DNA of 64,000 nucleotides, from the NCBI RefSeq assembly GCF_000003815.2, contig NC_049981.1, positions 27,642,742 through 27,706,741 on the forward strand. Direction: 5' to 3'. Source of the stretch: Branchiostoma floridae (Eukaryota > Chordata > Leptocardii > Amphioxiformes > Branchiostomatidae). Position numbers and translations under genes: made by a program. Numbering within the stretch: the stretch's first letter is position 1; every line of letters begins with the position of its first letter. The notes under the pieces were generated by a model. The model ran no database searches. It worked only from the letters and a program-made list of their open reading frames with translations, and was not told the DNA's origin. This document shows, in pieces, positions 12,901-24,900 of the stretch.

Positions 12901-15900
12901 CTTCCACACAAATCTCCTGATTGGTCGCTTTGCTACCATGCCATTCCCACTACGCTAAAATAAAATCCTGGCTAGAACCCTGACTCCTACACTAAATGCT
13001 ACTTCATCTGCCTTGGTAATCACAGCAACCATTAGCAATATGGCTACATAGATGGATACATTTGTGTCTGTAAAGATAACAAGGTTAGAATGACATTCAG
13101 ATCACATTCATCCTACCGGGGTAGTTACTGCTCTAGCTCTAGCACAACACTATGTCATCCATAGCAACATCCTCGTAAGACTTACTATAAACATATTTCA
13201 TTTGCAATGCTAGAGTCAATTCTATATTACCGAGAGGGTGTTTCTTGCCTTTTGTTCTAACATTTTGGAAATCTTTGTAACAATCTAACTGTGATAAGTA
13301 ACTATTTAGAACTATTTATAACATCTATGTGACGTTCTAAATATTTCTAAAGTATTCAAACATGTTAGAAACATTTCTAACATCAAATACTTTATTTCTG
13401 TTAGTTTCTAAACTGTTCCAGCATAGATGCATCATTTGTGATCATATGTTCGAACATGGAAACAATATGATGAAACTGGGTCAGTGAGCTGGGAAGAGGG
13501 CAATTCACACATCCCTGCCAATTGCAGGAAATTATGTCTGTCTGCCACCTTCTCACAAAAGACTCATCATTGTATACTATAGAAAATCTAAAAATACAAG
13601 AGCCAAACAAAGGACCAAGCTTAGGAACTTTGTTTATGGGGGCAATAAAAGTTTTTATGGAGGGAAAAAATGACACAAAATGTTGGAACATGTTGGAACA
13701 ATAACAAAAACACATAGATGTTTGAAAATTGTTCTAAATAAAGAGATAAGTATATCATTACTTTCCCAAATGTTCCAACAAATATAAAAAGGTTCAAACA
13801 TGTTGAAACTTTCATTTTTAAAGGCTTGAACAATTTCGAACCTGAGTGACTGAAATGTTCTTTTATTCCAAATAGTTCAAACTTATTGCAAATATTATTT
13901 CAAAACCATCTCGGTGACTTGGAATTGACTCTAGCACAAACTGACAAATGTATGTCTGTTCTGCTCTTGATTTTACGTCTACAAACAGCAAATACTGCTT
14001 GCACTTCACAATCAATGCTTTTCTTCGTAACCTTCTCCCCGCTGTCTAACCCCATTATCAACTCAAATCTGGTGCCAAATGGCTCCTTTAGCATGGAGAA
14101 GACCAATGGCGTCAATTCAAATTTTTTCTCCTGTCTATTTCTATCTGCTACTCACAATCACCTGACGTACTTGGCAGTAACTTAATGTCTATAATCTAAT
14201 TCTGCATCGCATGAGCCTTATCTACATATACGTGTACAGTTTGGGGACCTGTTCAGAAGTTCATTCAGTATCCAAGCCAAATCACTTTTATTAGGATCTT
14301 TCCACTTGCATGCATAATTTAAGGATTGAAAATAAAATGGTTTTGTACAAAATTTATCTACACGGACAACATTAGATGGGTATGTGAGAACTAAACGAAC
14401 TGTCACTAGTATACAATGTTTTAAAATGTACCTCAAGGCTAATGCTGTACATTGTAGGCAGAATGTACACTTAATGTTTTGTCAGTAATACCAAACCTGA
14501 GATTTTGCAACCTGTATCACAAGATCTTGCAAGCATCTTAGACATATTCCATATGCTTCTTTAATACTGAAGTAATTCATGATGATGAATAGTAAGTAGA
14601 TCATTGTTTGAAACCTTTTGCTACATTCCCCTTTAATTGAATTTGGCCTTTTCTGTGCCAAGACTGCCTAAACCATGTCTCCATGAAACGGAGGTAGAGT
14701 CTCCGTCCCCACCCCAGTATCCTTAAGTGGCTTATTGATTTTTGTACAAGAGAGATGACATGTCCCACAGGAAGTGACTGTGAGAGCCATAAAATGGCCT
14801 GGTGGTGATAATATGGATGAGTGGGCTGGACACTAATGAGTTTTTGCCGATACGAAAAAAAAACTTACCGGCGCATGCTTTCTTGCAAACCTTTATCCAT
14901 CTTTTTAAAGGAGTAAAATTTTTGTTTCAGAGAATAGATGAAAATCTATATATGCATGGATGCCATCTATAAAATCAAGTCTGAGTGGCCTCATTCAGAA
15001 CACAGCCTCCAGACCATTCAATGCACATTTTGACCTGACATCTAGTTCTTCTCAAGGTCACTGACCCACAGGTCAAGCTCCCAGTGGAATACAGAAGTTG
15101 GTCCTGCCTAACTAATTTAACCTGGGAACACAAAATCACTCAGGTTCATGTTGAGATTCAAATCCCTCCATTCCAGTTACATGTATCATTGTCAAGGTAT
15201 ACGGAATATTATTGATGTATCCAGGAAAATTCCTTTATTGGTAATATTATTATTAACAAAACTATTTTTAGTTCAAGCCCTATCAACAAACAAAAGGTAG
15301 GAATACCAACATATGTATCAAGACCCAAGCTGATAATCTATGTACAGATAATCATAAAGGCAATCGAAACAGAAATTTCACGAATTATGAGTTTAGATTT
15401 CCTTAAAATAAGACTGTTTTTATCAACAGATCTAGTAGCTCTGAACTGGCATATATTATTGACCAAAATATATTGATTTTTTGTGAATTATTGATATTTT
15501 GACAAACTAGACTGCAAAATTTGATTTTCCTTCTAATCAGCAAACAATTTGAAAGCAATACAATATTCCAACCATTTTCGAAGTTTTCTTTCTTACTTTC
15601 ACATATAGATTCAAAGTGACATAATCATAAGATAAATCACAATTTCTTACAAAAAAACATGTAGTATGATGTAGTATAGTACACTTGACACAGTCTTCTT
15701 CCAAGTTCAAAATTCTTGCAGTACATTCAAATCGATATACTGTGGTTGAGTCTTAGTCTGGAGTACATTCAATAGCTAAGATGGTTGAATTGTCTACATA
15801 GATATATTATCATATGAATCGACAACTAAATGACTTAGACCCATCTACTATATATGTAGAGAATAACATACTTTTTTCAATCTTTGCTCCTGGATAATTT

Positions 15901-18633
15901 CAGACGGCAAACATGACAAAATGAAGGGGGGCTTTCTAATCCCAACATAAATAAATCACAGGATTTCACCCTCCCCACAGTGAATTGCAGATATCCAGGT
16001 TTACATCTAGCCATCTGCTCGTGTCCAGACAACCCAATAACTGCCACCGGAAAGGAAGGGAAATGAAAGCATCTAATCCTGCAATAGACCAATAACTCAG
16101 GATAGAAGGCTTTGGGGCATGCTATCGCGCAGCTCACGATTTCTATCACTTGATGCTGATGTATTTTAGCTGACAAACCCATTTTATTGAATTGGGAAGT
16201 GCAGATCACCGAGGAGGGTGGGTTATGGGAGGAATATGATATTGCTGTGCACATCCCAATACAAAATTCAAGAAATTTTTTGTAAGCCTGCCAAAAATCC
16301 ACAGTGTGCGATAGCCCTGTGTCAGCAATTCTATTCTGAAACGCAAGCACCCTTCCCTTTACTATCATTTCTGTTTTAAAATAAAATTAAATTGAGCCGT
16401 GCAGTTGTACCGGAATGTTGTTCCTCTTCTCAAAGCCACTGTTGAACTCTCAATTATTTCAACAGTTTGTTTAACAAAGGACTGCGGCATGGGTGAGGTA
16501 AACATCTATTTCTGGCCGTGACTCAAGTCTGTTTTGGGAGGGTCTCTCTCAGTCAGCTGTTTGTGGGTGGTACAGAGCTGGGCTAATGAATGTAGAACCT
16601 TGTTGGTACAGTAATCCATACAGTTATAACTGTACAAAATGGGTCTCCTGTATGGAATATTACATGTCTACAGCAAATCAGCAACCATTCCTAGGAAAGC
16701 TTTTCTACCCATACTTTAAGTTTAAGCAATTTCTTTCACAAATTGGCATTAAAAGCCTAATACTAATAGGAAGTACTAAAAGTATTTTTCCATCACAAAG
16801 AATGCACATGTCCACAATGGAAAATGTTATTGACCTGATATAAAGATTATGACTCAATAAACCATGACAGACGCCACCCACTGCAAGAAGGTCAAGTTGA
16901 AATATTCCATCTGCTCTTTACGGACGGAGTTGTAATACAATAACCAATGTCACAATATGGGAGGGGAGGTTTGTATCATGTGCTTCGAATGCTCTGGACC
17001 AGATGATTCTCTGATATGATAAAAAGTGAAGGTCAAATGGATATATTACAGATAAACATATATGAGCATATAAATATGTAAAGACCTTCCAGTGTACAGT
17101 GACATGGAAATCTGGACAAACAGTAGGTGATCTAGATCATATGTCACCATCAGGGTCTTTGGTGGATGGTACTACAGGAATTATGTATGATGGAGACAAA
17201 TTGGTTTAATCAGCCATGATCATCCAGGCATGGGAATTTCCTAATTCTGCTGATTTTCCAGATGCGATGGCGTCACCTGTCTGTGACAGAGAGATGGAAC
17301 AGGCTCAGCGGACGACTTGGGAACATTCTAATGACTCAAGGAGGAGACAGCAATTTTGACAGGGATTTGGTTGATGCCTTGAGACCTCTGTTCTAATTCA
17401 AGCAGGTCTTGCTTTCCTTTCTTAGTTGAGTTTGAATCAAGGCAAGACATTATGCTTCTACTCTTTAGAGCAAAAGAAATGCGATGTTCAACAACTGCCA
17501 TGTTGTTGACATTCCCTTGATATGTCATGGGATTATGAGTGTAAACTGCCACATTGTAAACTTCTCTGGAACTAATTTTTATTGTAAATGCATAAAGTTT
17601 TTATAAGGTACTAGTACTAGTATTGGTGATTTCTGTCAGCTTTGAATTCAAGCATTCAATACCTCGCTCTCTAACATGTTGGCCACACTGATGTGTTTTG
17701 ACATAGTGATTTCTATTGAACACTAGATGTAAAGATATAGCTTCATGCAACTATGAGATGTTTATTTTATTTTTTTAGCTGTGCAACAAACAACAAGACT
17801 GGGTAAAACAAAAGCTCCTTGGTAAAACGAATGTGATAAAACACATCTCATAAATTTGCTAACCACCTTTCCTATGTACATCCTTTGCGAACCCAACAAT
17901 GCCACAGAACCAAATAAAGATTGCAGTGTAGTCTCCCAGTGCCCCATATATAAAATGCGCTGCCAATGGTTTTGTTGTTGTTGTTTAAACTTGGCCATAA
18001 CCGCGCTCACAAACACTGCGACAGTAGCTGACCAAAAAAATGACTTCTATTTTTGCCTGCGTTTCCATGCAGGGAACACACACATAGGGAAAACCCGACA
18101 CTGCGAGAGGGGGCGAGTTCAGACTTGTGAAAGGACAACAAAAGTCAGGCGATGGAAAATGGAGCGAACATGATATCACGTGCCTCCACAAAAACAAATG
18201 GTCCGTCTGGGACATTTTATTTTCTTCAAGGGTCACGGGCAAGGGGCCCTTTTCTCTACGCTTTCCGATTATAACTTATCCATATGGAGCACAGTCCCTC
18301 CCTCTGCAATATTTTGGAGCATTTGGAGTCTACAGTCGTGTCAATCGTTAAGAATAACTACCTTCACGACCAAAATAACAATTGTTTTTAGCGAGCCAAG
18401 ACAAGGCAGACGGGGCTACTCACGATAGACACACTGGCCTTCCGTAGCGCCTTGTTCTCCTCCTGTAGCGCCTTGCAGCGCATCCTGAAGGTCTCCAACT
18501 CTATCTTGAGAACTCTGTTCTCCTGCTGCAGAGAACTGATGCGGTTGTGGAGCTCCTCGGTGGGAGAAGTGGCCTTACTCCCTCCCCCATCTGTCGACTC
18601 GCTCTCGCTCATCTCGCTCGCGCTGTCCGCCAT
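6918..18633 (-). CDS. CCDC6: CCDC6 coiled-coil protein, complete nine-exon gene
   Basis: Orthologue of coiled-coil domain-containing 6, a cytosolic/nuclear coiled-coil phosphoprotein linked to DNA-damage checkpoint control in vertebrates. Exons (minus strand): 18633-18424, 12330-12181, 11480-11352, 10904-10801, 9661-9504, 9104-8948, 8478-8381, 7611-7493, 6992-6918 (stop TAG). All junctions are GT/AG and keep phase; the sum is 1200 nt, 399 residues (human is about 474). Protein order: acidic [13 protein letters not shown] start, long coiled coil with repeated EQEEEF/EQEQEF/EQEQEAL heptads in exons 2-4, the [13 protein letters not shown] proline segment (exon 5), [20 protein letters not shown] (exon 6), and the [13 protein letters not shown]3-ligand-like segment (exon 7). 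The Ser/Pro-rich tail ends [15 protein letters not shown]. The vertebrate polyproline tail is missing. An in-frame ATG at 18669 would add 12 residues; 18633 is preferred because MADSASE matches the family and its context (AAGATGG) is good. Confidence 0.95.
10269..10800 (-). repeat. 65-bp tandem array copying the 3' end of CCDC6 exon 4 plus its splice donor
   Basis: Eight intronic copies follow directly after exon 4 in transcription order. Landmark positions (the GG or AG of GGTTGTG/AGTTGTG) fall at 10330, 10395, 10460, 10525, 10590, 10655, 10720 and 10776. The period is 65 bases except for one 9-base deletion. Each copy, read on the minus strand, contains about 44 bases of exon 4 (codons for [15 protein letters not shown]), then the donor GGTTAGTAC and about 15 bases of intron. 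The genuine exon end at 10801-10845 is the ninth unit. One copy has donor GGTTTGTAC and the distal copy GTATAT-like sequence. No pyrimidine-rich acceptor precedes any copy. Use of a decoy donor would read into an in-frame TAG five codons past the normal junction. Confidence 0.93.
12646..12982. mobile_element. Small inverted-repeat element (MITE) in CCDC6 intron 1
   Basis: The left end CAGGGTTCTAGCTAG and right end (reverse complement) CAGGGTTCTAGCCAGG form terminal inverted repeats. These continue inward to TTTTAGCGTAGTGGG on both sides. The flanks carry ACTCC at 12641-12645 and 12983-12987, a possible 5-base target-site duplication. The CAGGG terminus recalls hAT elements, but those normally make 8-base duplications, so the superfamily is open. 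The interior has no coding capacity and includes extra copies of the CACTACGCTAAAA motif. Confidence 0.75.
13208..13936. mobile_element. 729-bp non-coding element with about 30-base terminal inverted repeats in CCDC6 intron 1
   Basis: Left TGCTAGAGTCAATTC and the reverse complement of the right end match exactly for 15 bases. After six divergent bases they match again at ACCGAGA. CAA flanks both sides (13205-13207, 13937-13939), a possible 3-base target duplication as in Harbinger-type elements. The interior is AT-rich with many AACATGTT/GTTAGAA-like palindromic words and no transposase. Confidence 0.65.
13937..18423. other. Remainder of CCDC6 intron 1
   Basis: Non-coding sequence between CCDC6 exons 2 and 1, apart from the elements listed. 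A minus-strand open frame at 15877-16368 (163 aa) has no recognisable motif. It carries no feature that separates it from chance and is not annotated as a gene. Confidence 0.6.
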
Positions 18634-18669
18634 CTTGGAAGTGAAGTAGGGCGAGACGGCGCGGTGCAT

Positions 18670-19834
18670 CCTGGGGAACGAAAAAAAACTCAGGTGACTT
18701 CATGCACCTGAGGGCGTGTCAAAAGGGGCGTGTCACCGCCTAAATTGTGCAACATTGTTGTGAAATCTTATGCAATTTTAACTTCCTTATGATCCGTCAG
18801 TCCTTAGCATCACCAAACTGAGACTGTTTGAAATAATATTGAAGTTAGACCTACAGAAGCGCAAACTCAATTATCAAGTCAATACAACGCCAAATATAAT
18901 ATCACGATTTTCAATAGGTGTACTCCGGTACAGAAGGACAATGTCCAATTGCTGTATCACAACTGCAGACGTGGGAAGCATAACAAGCGTTACCGTGAGG
19001 AGATACTAACTGACTGCATTCTGACACATGACCACATAAATCAGGATCGTCTCGTCTGCATATATGTCGCGAATACCAAAAAGGCCGATTGCGACATGGT
19101 TTCAAAGCTTCTTGTTGTAACGTTATGTTTTTGAAATAAGAAGAAAATACAACATACCAAGACTTTTGTCTCTATTTAAAGTGTATTTGGCATTCGTAAA
19201 GCTTGATATGGAAGAATCTCTGGAAATGGTATAATGATATAGTAACCAAACCTTCATTATTCATTTTCTATTGGAACAATTTCAGATATGTGATCATAAT
19301 CAGAAACAAGTGACCACGGGGCCCCCAGTGCATGTATTTGACATTGGAGATAAGTCGAATGTACTAGCTTGTCTAGTGTGAAGCAGGTGCGATATGGCTT
19401 TAGTAGAAAGTGTGTATCATGCTGTTTGAACGTGTTAGGTAATATGTAAAACAGCGCACGGGCAAAGGAGACTGCTTATGCGTTAAATTAGGATTCGCTG
19501 TTTGATTGAACTCTAGTGTCTATTCTTGTTAACGTTAGCGTTGTTGGTAGATAAATTGAACACAGTAGCTACACACACGTAGAATCTTTTCTATTCTCCT
19601 ATTTATCTATTTGTCTATTCTTCTTTTATTACCATTTCGAAGCGTCATTCGTTGCGCGGGAGTTGTGTGAACTACTAGTATACGGGAGCTTTGTTAGACA
19701 AGACTTATTAAACATTCTCCCACGCAAAACTTGCGAATATGTCGTATAAAATTCCTGCGAAACAACAGGAGTTTGAGATGACTTTGGTCCCCTCTGCGCA
19801 GGAGAATGGTCTTAACGTTAATCGCAAACTTACG
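18670..19834. other. Presumed CCDC6 promoter side and intergenic sequence
   Basis: The sequence around the CCDC6 first exon (about 18440-18740) is richer in CG than its surroundings, as expected of a promoter of a broadly expressed gene. The remainder shows no gene or clear repeat. Confidence 0.4.
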
Positions 19835-20270
19835 TGGGTGTTATACACAATATATATATAATTATTGTGTATAAAAGCGTGTCGTTGTCATGCAAGATGC
19901 TCTTTTGGTGACAAAACAAGGAGTGTACAGAATGAAAACACTACAAGCTGATTCAAACCGACTCCTTCGTTCGATTGACGAGCTTCAAACAAATGAAGAT
20001 CACCCTTAGTGTCCAAGGCAACAGGTGTGTGCGACTAGCTAAAATCACGTGAGCGTTTGCGCATGCCCTCTCACGCACAGGTCTCACATTACCGTAAACA
20101 ACAGGTAACAAGAAGGAAGGACAGGAGAGTTTCGTTTTCAAGTTCACCGTTGGAAAACACCTTAAGGTCTGTTCGTTTTGTCATTTCATGTTGCAACTTT
20201 AAGGTTCTCAGGGAAGAGCAAGTGCGCAAGGCAGCAGTCAACTGTGGCTCTAGTCAAACTTAGAAGCCTG
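19835..20270. promoter_or_regulatory. Duplicated upstream block, copy A
   Basis: This block matches 29625-30080 over several hundred bases. It includes the conserved words AATCACGTGAGCGTTTGCGC followed by ATGCCC, ACCGTAARCAACAGGTAACA and TTTTCAAGTTCACCGTTGG. The first word contains a CACGTG E-box and an NRF1-like GCGCATGC core. Both blocks lie upstream of the paired VWA-family units, so a promoter/5' UTR role is inferred. A short minus-strand frame (19953-20147) has a similar counterpart in copy B but probably only reflects the DNA similarity. Confidence 0.55.
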
Positions 20271-20856
20271 TTGGTCCGTAGGCAAAGACGACCATGTTGT
20301 ATTAAAACAATATCAAGCGAAAGAGGAAGAGGAAGAGGAAGAACCACCTTGTGAAAATACGTGACATCTTATTAAAGAAATTGACTTCTTAATCTTGACT
20401 TTCTGGTTTTGTAGTTCAATGACAAATACAGTTGGTCCTGTGCTTTGGAATGGATTTATTTATGTTGTAAACTTGCTCTGCTCTTTGACTGCCCAACGTC
20501 ACAACGTTGACAGGACCCTCATTTAGCGATACTGCCACAGTTCTTTTCATCGGTGCTATATCATACGGTAGTTGCTACTGTGATACATGTATGCTACGTA
20601 TCCAATACCCAAAAAGTTTAGTTGCTACATATTGCTATGTAAGAACATATACTACATATCTACATCCAAAAGCACGTAATCGGTATCAACTTGCAAAGTT
20701 TCAATGCATGGCATCACGGGAGTAGGTCGTGTCGTGTCTGAGCTCGCTCCCGACTGAGTACAATTTTTTGGTGGTAATTTGAGCCTGTTATTGTTACAAC
20801 TTTCTCCCACATACATTCTTAAAGTATTACTGGTGACCGTCCCAACATTCGACACG

Positions 20857-21636
20857 ATGACTACCCGGCAGAAACGTCTAGCTTCGACGAAAGGACATGA
20901 CTCTGCTGGAGACAAAGAAGACAAACATGGCGGCGACACGGAGGCGTCTTCATCGGAATTCGAGACCTTCGTGCGCGACCAACTCCAGAGGATTTTGGAC
21001 GGACAGAGGGTGCTACATGAAGAGGTGAGATCCTTGGAGGAAAACCTAGAAAAAAATGTCCAAATGCTAGAGTCACGAATGGAGAAAGTTGAAAAGAGAA
21101 CGACCGAGATACAAAAAAATGTGAAAGAATCTGCGCGCGAAACCTCTGATCAGATTAAGTCGCACACCGACAAAATGAAGATTATGGAAGAGAATCTGGC
21201 AGAGCTGAAACACAAGTGCAACAAGTTAGAGAGATTCTCCCGCAGAAATAATATCAGAATAATCGGTCGCAAAGTTGGAAAAGGTGAAAACTGCATCTCT
21301 ACTGTAGACAAGATTTTCCATGAGAAGTTCGGCCTTACACATGTGAAAATCGAACGAGCCCATCCCGACGGACCGACCAAGAACAGCCCAGATGGTACCC
21401 CTCAACACATCCTGGTCAAGTTAAACAGCTATCAAGATAAAGTCAGTATCATGAAAGTGGCAAGAACTAAGCTGAAAGCCGAAAACTTCTTCTTCACGGA
21501 TGACCTCACAGGTGCTGATCTGCAAGAAAAACGTAAGTGGCGGGAAAATGTCAAACAGGCGTACGAACAGGGGGTGAAATACCGGTTCTACAATGGATAT
21601 TGGAGAGATGGGAAAGGAAAACCAGTGACTTTCTAA
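20857..21636 (+). CDS. LINE ORF1 protein (coiled coil plus RRM-like domain)
   Basis: RNA-binding chaperone-type protein of L1-like LINEs, expected to coat the element RNA. It starts at ATG 20857 (MTTRQKRLASTKG); open frame upstream of this lacks an ATG. It codes 259 residues: a low-complexity basic/acidic start, a long heptad-patterned coiled coil at about residues 40-125, then LERFSRRNNIRIIGRKVGKG, the start of the L1 ORF1 RRM/transposase-22 domain. A C-terminal domain ends in YRFYNGYWRDGKGKPVTF. It lies 118 bases before the next frame of the element. The L1-type assignment rests on the SRRNNIRI motif and domain order. Confidence 0.9.
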   Translation: MTTRQKRLASTKGHDSAGDKEDKHGGDTEASSSEFETFVRDQLQRILDGQRVLHEEVRSLEENLEKNVQMLESRMEKVEKRTTEIQKNVKESARETSDQIKSHTDKMKIMEENLAELKHKCNKLERFSRRNNIRIIGRKVGKGENCISTVDKIFHEKFGLTHVKIERAHPDGPTKNSPDGTPQHILVKLNSYQDKVSIMKVARTKLKAENFFFTDDLTGADLQEKRKWRENVKQAYEQGVKYRFYNGYWRDGKGKPVTF

Positions 21637-21754
21637 AGGTTACATGACATTGTCCTGATAAGACATTTATTCCCACTACTCGCTTCAAACTTAATTATAC
21701 TTTGGCTCCTAAGCTTAACTACACGGGGAGCAAAATCCTACTGAACTGTTCATC

Positions 21755-21967
21755 ATGTTAGACCGTGATTTGCCGATATTGTTTATGTTGTTTGTAGAAT
21801 TTCTTCTTTTTGTGTCAGTAATTGTTACTATGTTTGCAAGTGTACAATTATGTCTGGAATCCCATCCACCTGCTGGTTCCAAGCCCACTATTGTTATTCA
21901 TGAGTCCACCTGGCGAGCCAAATCTCCATATCAAAGACTGGCACATTCTCGTCAAAATTCCAATTGA
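21755..21967 (+). CDS. Short hydrophobic frame in phase with LINE ORF2, ended by TGA
   Basis: Seventy codons from ATG 21755, with a strongly hydrophobic stretch (PILFMLFVEFLLFVSVIVTM) near the start. It ends at TGA 21965-21967 and the same frame then continues open through ORF2. It may be the N-terminal extension of ORF2 broken by a stop, a separate small peptide, or untranslated inter-ORF sequence. I cannot decide from one copy. Confidence 0.4.
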   Translation: MLDRDLPILFMLFVEFLLFVSVIVTMFASVQLCLESHPPAGSKPTIVIHESTWRAKSPYQRLAHSRQNSN

Positions 21968-24900
21968 TACCATTTCTACTCCCTTTCCTTCCCGCCTCAA
22001 AGTAAGCTTTCGGTAGCTAGTTTCAATTGTAATGGCTTAGGAAAGAAAGAAAAAAGACGGGAAATCTTTACCTTTTTGAAGGACAAACCGTATTCAGTTT
22101 TATGCCTACAAGAAACTCATTCCAGTGAAGAGCGGGAAAAGGAATGGATTGCAGATTGGGATGGACAGATTTTGTTTAGTCATGGAAGGGAAAATAGTTG
22201 CGGGGTTTTGGTATTATTTAAAAATGATTTGTCTTTTCAGATAAATGAAGTCAAAAAAGATAATGAAGGAAGATTCATTATATTAGATTTGACTGTTGGT
22301 AAACTTCGTATCTGCTTAATTAATATATACGCACCAAACAAAGACGACAAAGTCTATTTTGAGAATGTGGAAAGAAATATCCAGACAATGGTAAATTGTA
22401 ACGATAATGTAGTATTGACCGGTGACTTTAATACTGTTTTTGATGTAAGTAAAGACAGAGCTGGCCAACAGCCAGTTAACTATCATCCACATGCTACCCA
22501 GGCACTCTTGGAACTTTCTGATACACTTGATTTAGTAGATATTTGGCGATTGAAAAACCCTGAAACTATACGTTATACGTGGCGAAGAAACAAACAAGCC
22601 AGTCGCCTAGACTACTTTTTGATTTCATTCTCGTTAATAACAAAGGTTACAAATACCTCGATTGAGTACGGCTTAAGATCGGACCATTCTCTAATTGGCA
22701 TTTCTGTGGTAACGTCTGAAATACCAAGAGGGCCTGGCTTTTGGAAATTCAATCAAGAACTTTTAGATGATCCAACATTTTTTAAGGAGATCTCTAGCTT
22801 TATTTCAGAATTCTTTTTGTTTAATAATGGCTCAGCCAATCCTCACATGGTATGGGAATCGTTCAAGTGCGCCGTGCGCGGTCAGATAATTAGATATTCG
22901 TCTTGGAAACGGAAACAAAGTAAAAAGTCTGAATCACTCCTTACCAGTGAGATCGACAGCCTGCAGAAAATATTAGACGCATCCCCAGATAGTGACACCT
23001 TTCATAAATTACAAAGGAAAAAATATGAACTAGAATTAATTTACCAAGCAAAAGCTAATAATTTAATCGCAAACAGAAGAGCCAAATTTATGGAGCAGGG
23101 GGAGAAATGTACTAAATTTTTCATGAACTTAGTTAGTAGGGGTCATGCAAGGAAAAACATGACAACACTTGTGAATTCAGATGGATTGATCTTCACGGAG
23201 CCTCAAAACATTCTGCAGGAGCAAGTAAAATTCTATGCTAACCTTTATGCGTTTGAAAATTCTCCCATGTCTTTAGACAGTGATGTATTCTTACCCTTTT
23301 TTCCAAAAGCGGCCCCCATCTTATCATCTGGCCAATGTAGCAGTTGTGAAGGTCCGATAACAGAAAAGGAATTGAAATTAGCTGTCGAATCTTTTTCCAG
23401 TGGAAAGTCTCCAGGTCTTGACGGACTCCCTACTGATTTTTATAAGACCTTTTTTAACATCTTAAAACAACCAATGCTAGACTCATTCAATTACTCATTT
23501 CAGGTGGGGCATCTGTCTGAGTCCCAAAAAATTGGTCTCATTTCTCAAATTCTTAAACAGGACCCAACTGGGCAAGATAAAAACCCCACTAGTATGAAAA
23601 ACTGGCGACCCATAACATTGTTAAATTGTGACACCAGAATTTTATCAAAGTGCATTGCCTTGCGTATGAAAAATGTAATCTCAAGCCTTGTCTCATACGA
23701 TCAGACAGGATTTTTACAAGGACGTAATATAAGTGACAATATACGAAAAATATTAGAAATCATAGAATATTATGATCTTAACGAAAAGCCAGGCTTGATT
23801 TTTATTGCGGATTTCCAGAAAGCTTTTGATAAAATAAGACAAGACTTCATTCTCAAAGTGTTAAGATTTTTTGGATTTGGAGAATCCTTCCTGAATTGGA
23901 TAAAGATTTTATATAAAAGTGCTGTTAGTAAAGTAATTAACTATGGGTATATCTCTGAATCATTCCCCCTCACCCGTGGAGTTCGCCAGGGCTGCCCACT
24001 TTCTCCTTATCTCTTTATTTTAGGTGCTGAAATACTAGCAATCAAAATCAGAAGTAACAACGAAATAAAGGGTTTAAATATTCATGGCATCGAAACAAAA
24101 ATCTCTCAATATGCAGACGATTCCAACTTTCCACTCGCTGCAACACTTGGCTCTCTGCACGCCCTTACCGGCGATTTAGATCTCTTTGCGTTGCTATCTG
24201 GCCTAGTTCCTAACTTTGACAAGTGTGCTGTACTTCGTATTGGCTCCCTAAAATATACAGACTTCTATTTACCCTCTCCTCTGCCCATACGATGGACAGA
24301 TGGACCTACAGAAGTTTTAGGTATCCATATTCCTGTAAACTTTAAAGATATTGTGTCAATCAATTTTGACCGAAAATATATGAAAATAGATAAAATTTTG
24401 AATCCCTGGAAAGAAAAAGGACTATCACTTATGGGGAAAGTCACTCTGGTAAATACACTTATAGTTTCACAGTTTATATTTTTATTAAGTTCGCTCCCGT
24501 CTCCATCGTCAGCTTTTTTCGACAAATATGAAAAAAAGATTTTCAAGTTTTTATGGCGTGACGGACCCGAGCGAGTTAAGCGAAAGACAATATATAATGA
24601 TTATGATCAAGGTGGATTAAAACTTCAAAATCTGCGAGCTGTCGATCTCAAACTGAAGGCCGCTCTAGTGCCAAAACTGCACAAAAACGAAAACTGGTTT
24701 TGTTCTAAATTATTGTCCTTCTCTAGTCCTGTTCTTAGAACCAGTACGTTTCCTTTTGCACAGCTTAAAACGAATGACTTTGAAATCTTGATTAAGAAAG
24801 TAGTCAGTCTGTTTTTTCGACAAGTTATACAAAGTTGGTTGAAGTACCAACTACGCCCCCCAGAAAATAGCATACAAGTCAAACAGCAACTCCTTTGCTT

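Noticed and set aside
15877-16368. 163-codon minus-strand open frame in CCDC6 intron 1
   Set aside because: No recognisable domain, no splice context, ordinary intronic base composition; long frames of this size occur by chance.
19953-20147. Minus-strand frame similar to one at 29679-29897
   Set aside because: Similarity follows the duplicated DNA block; lengths and ends differ and no domain is seen.
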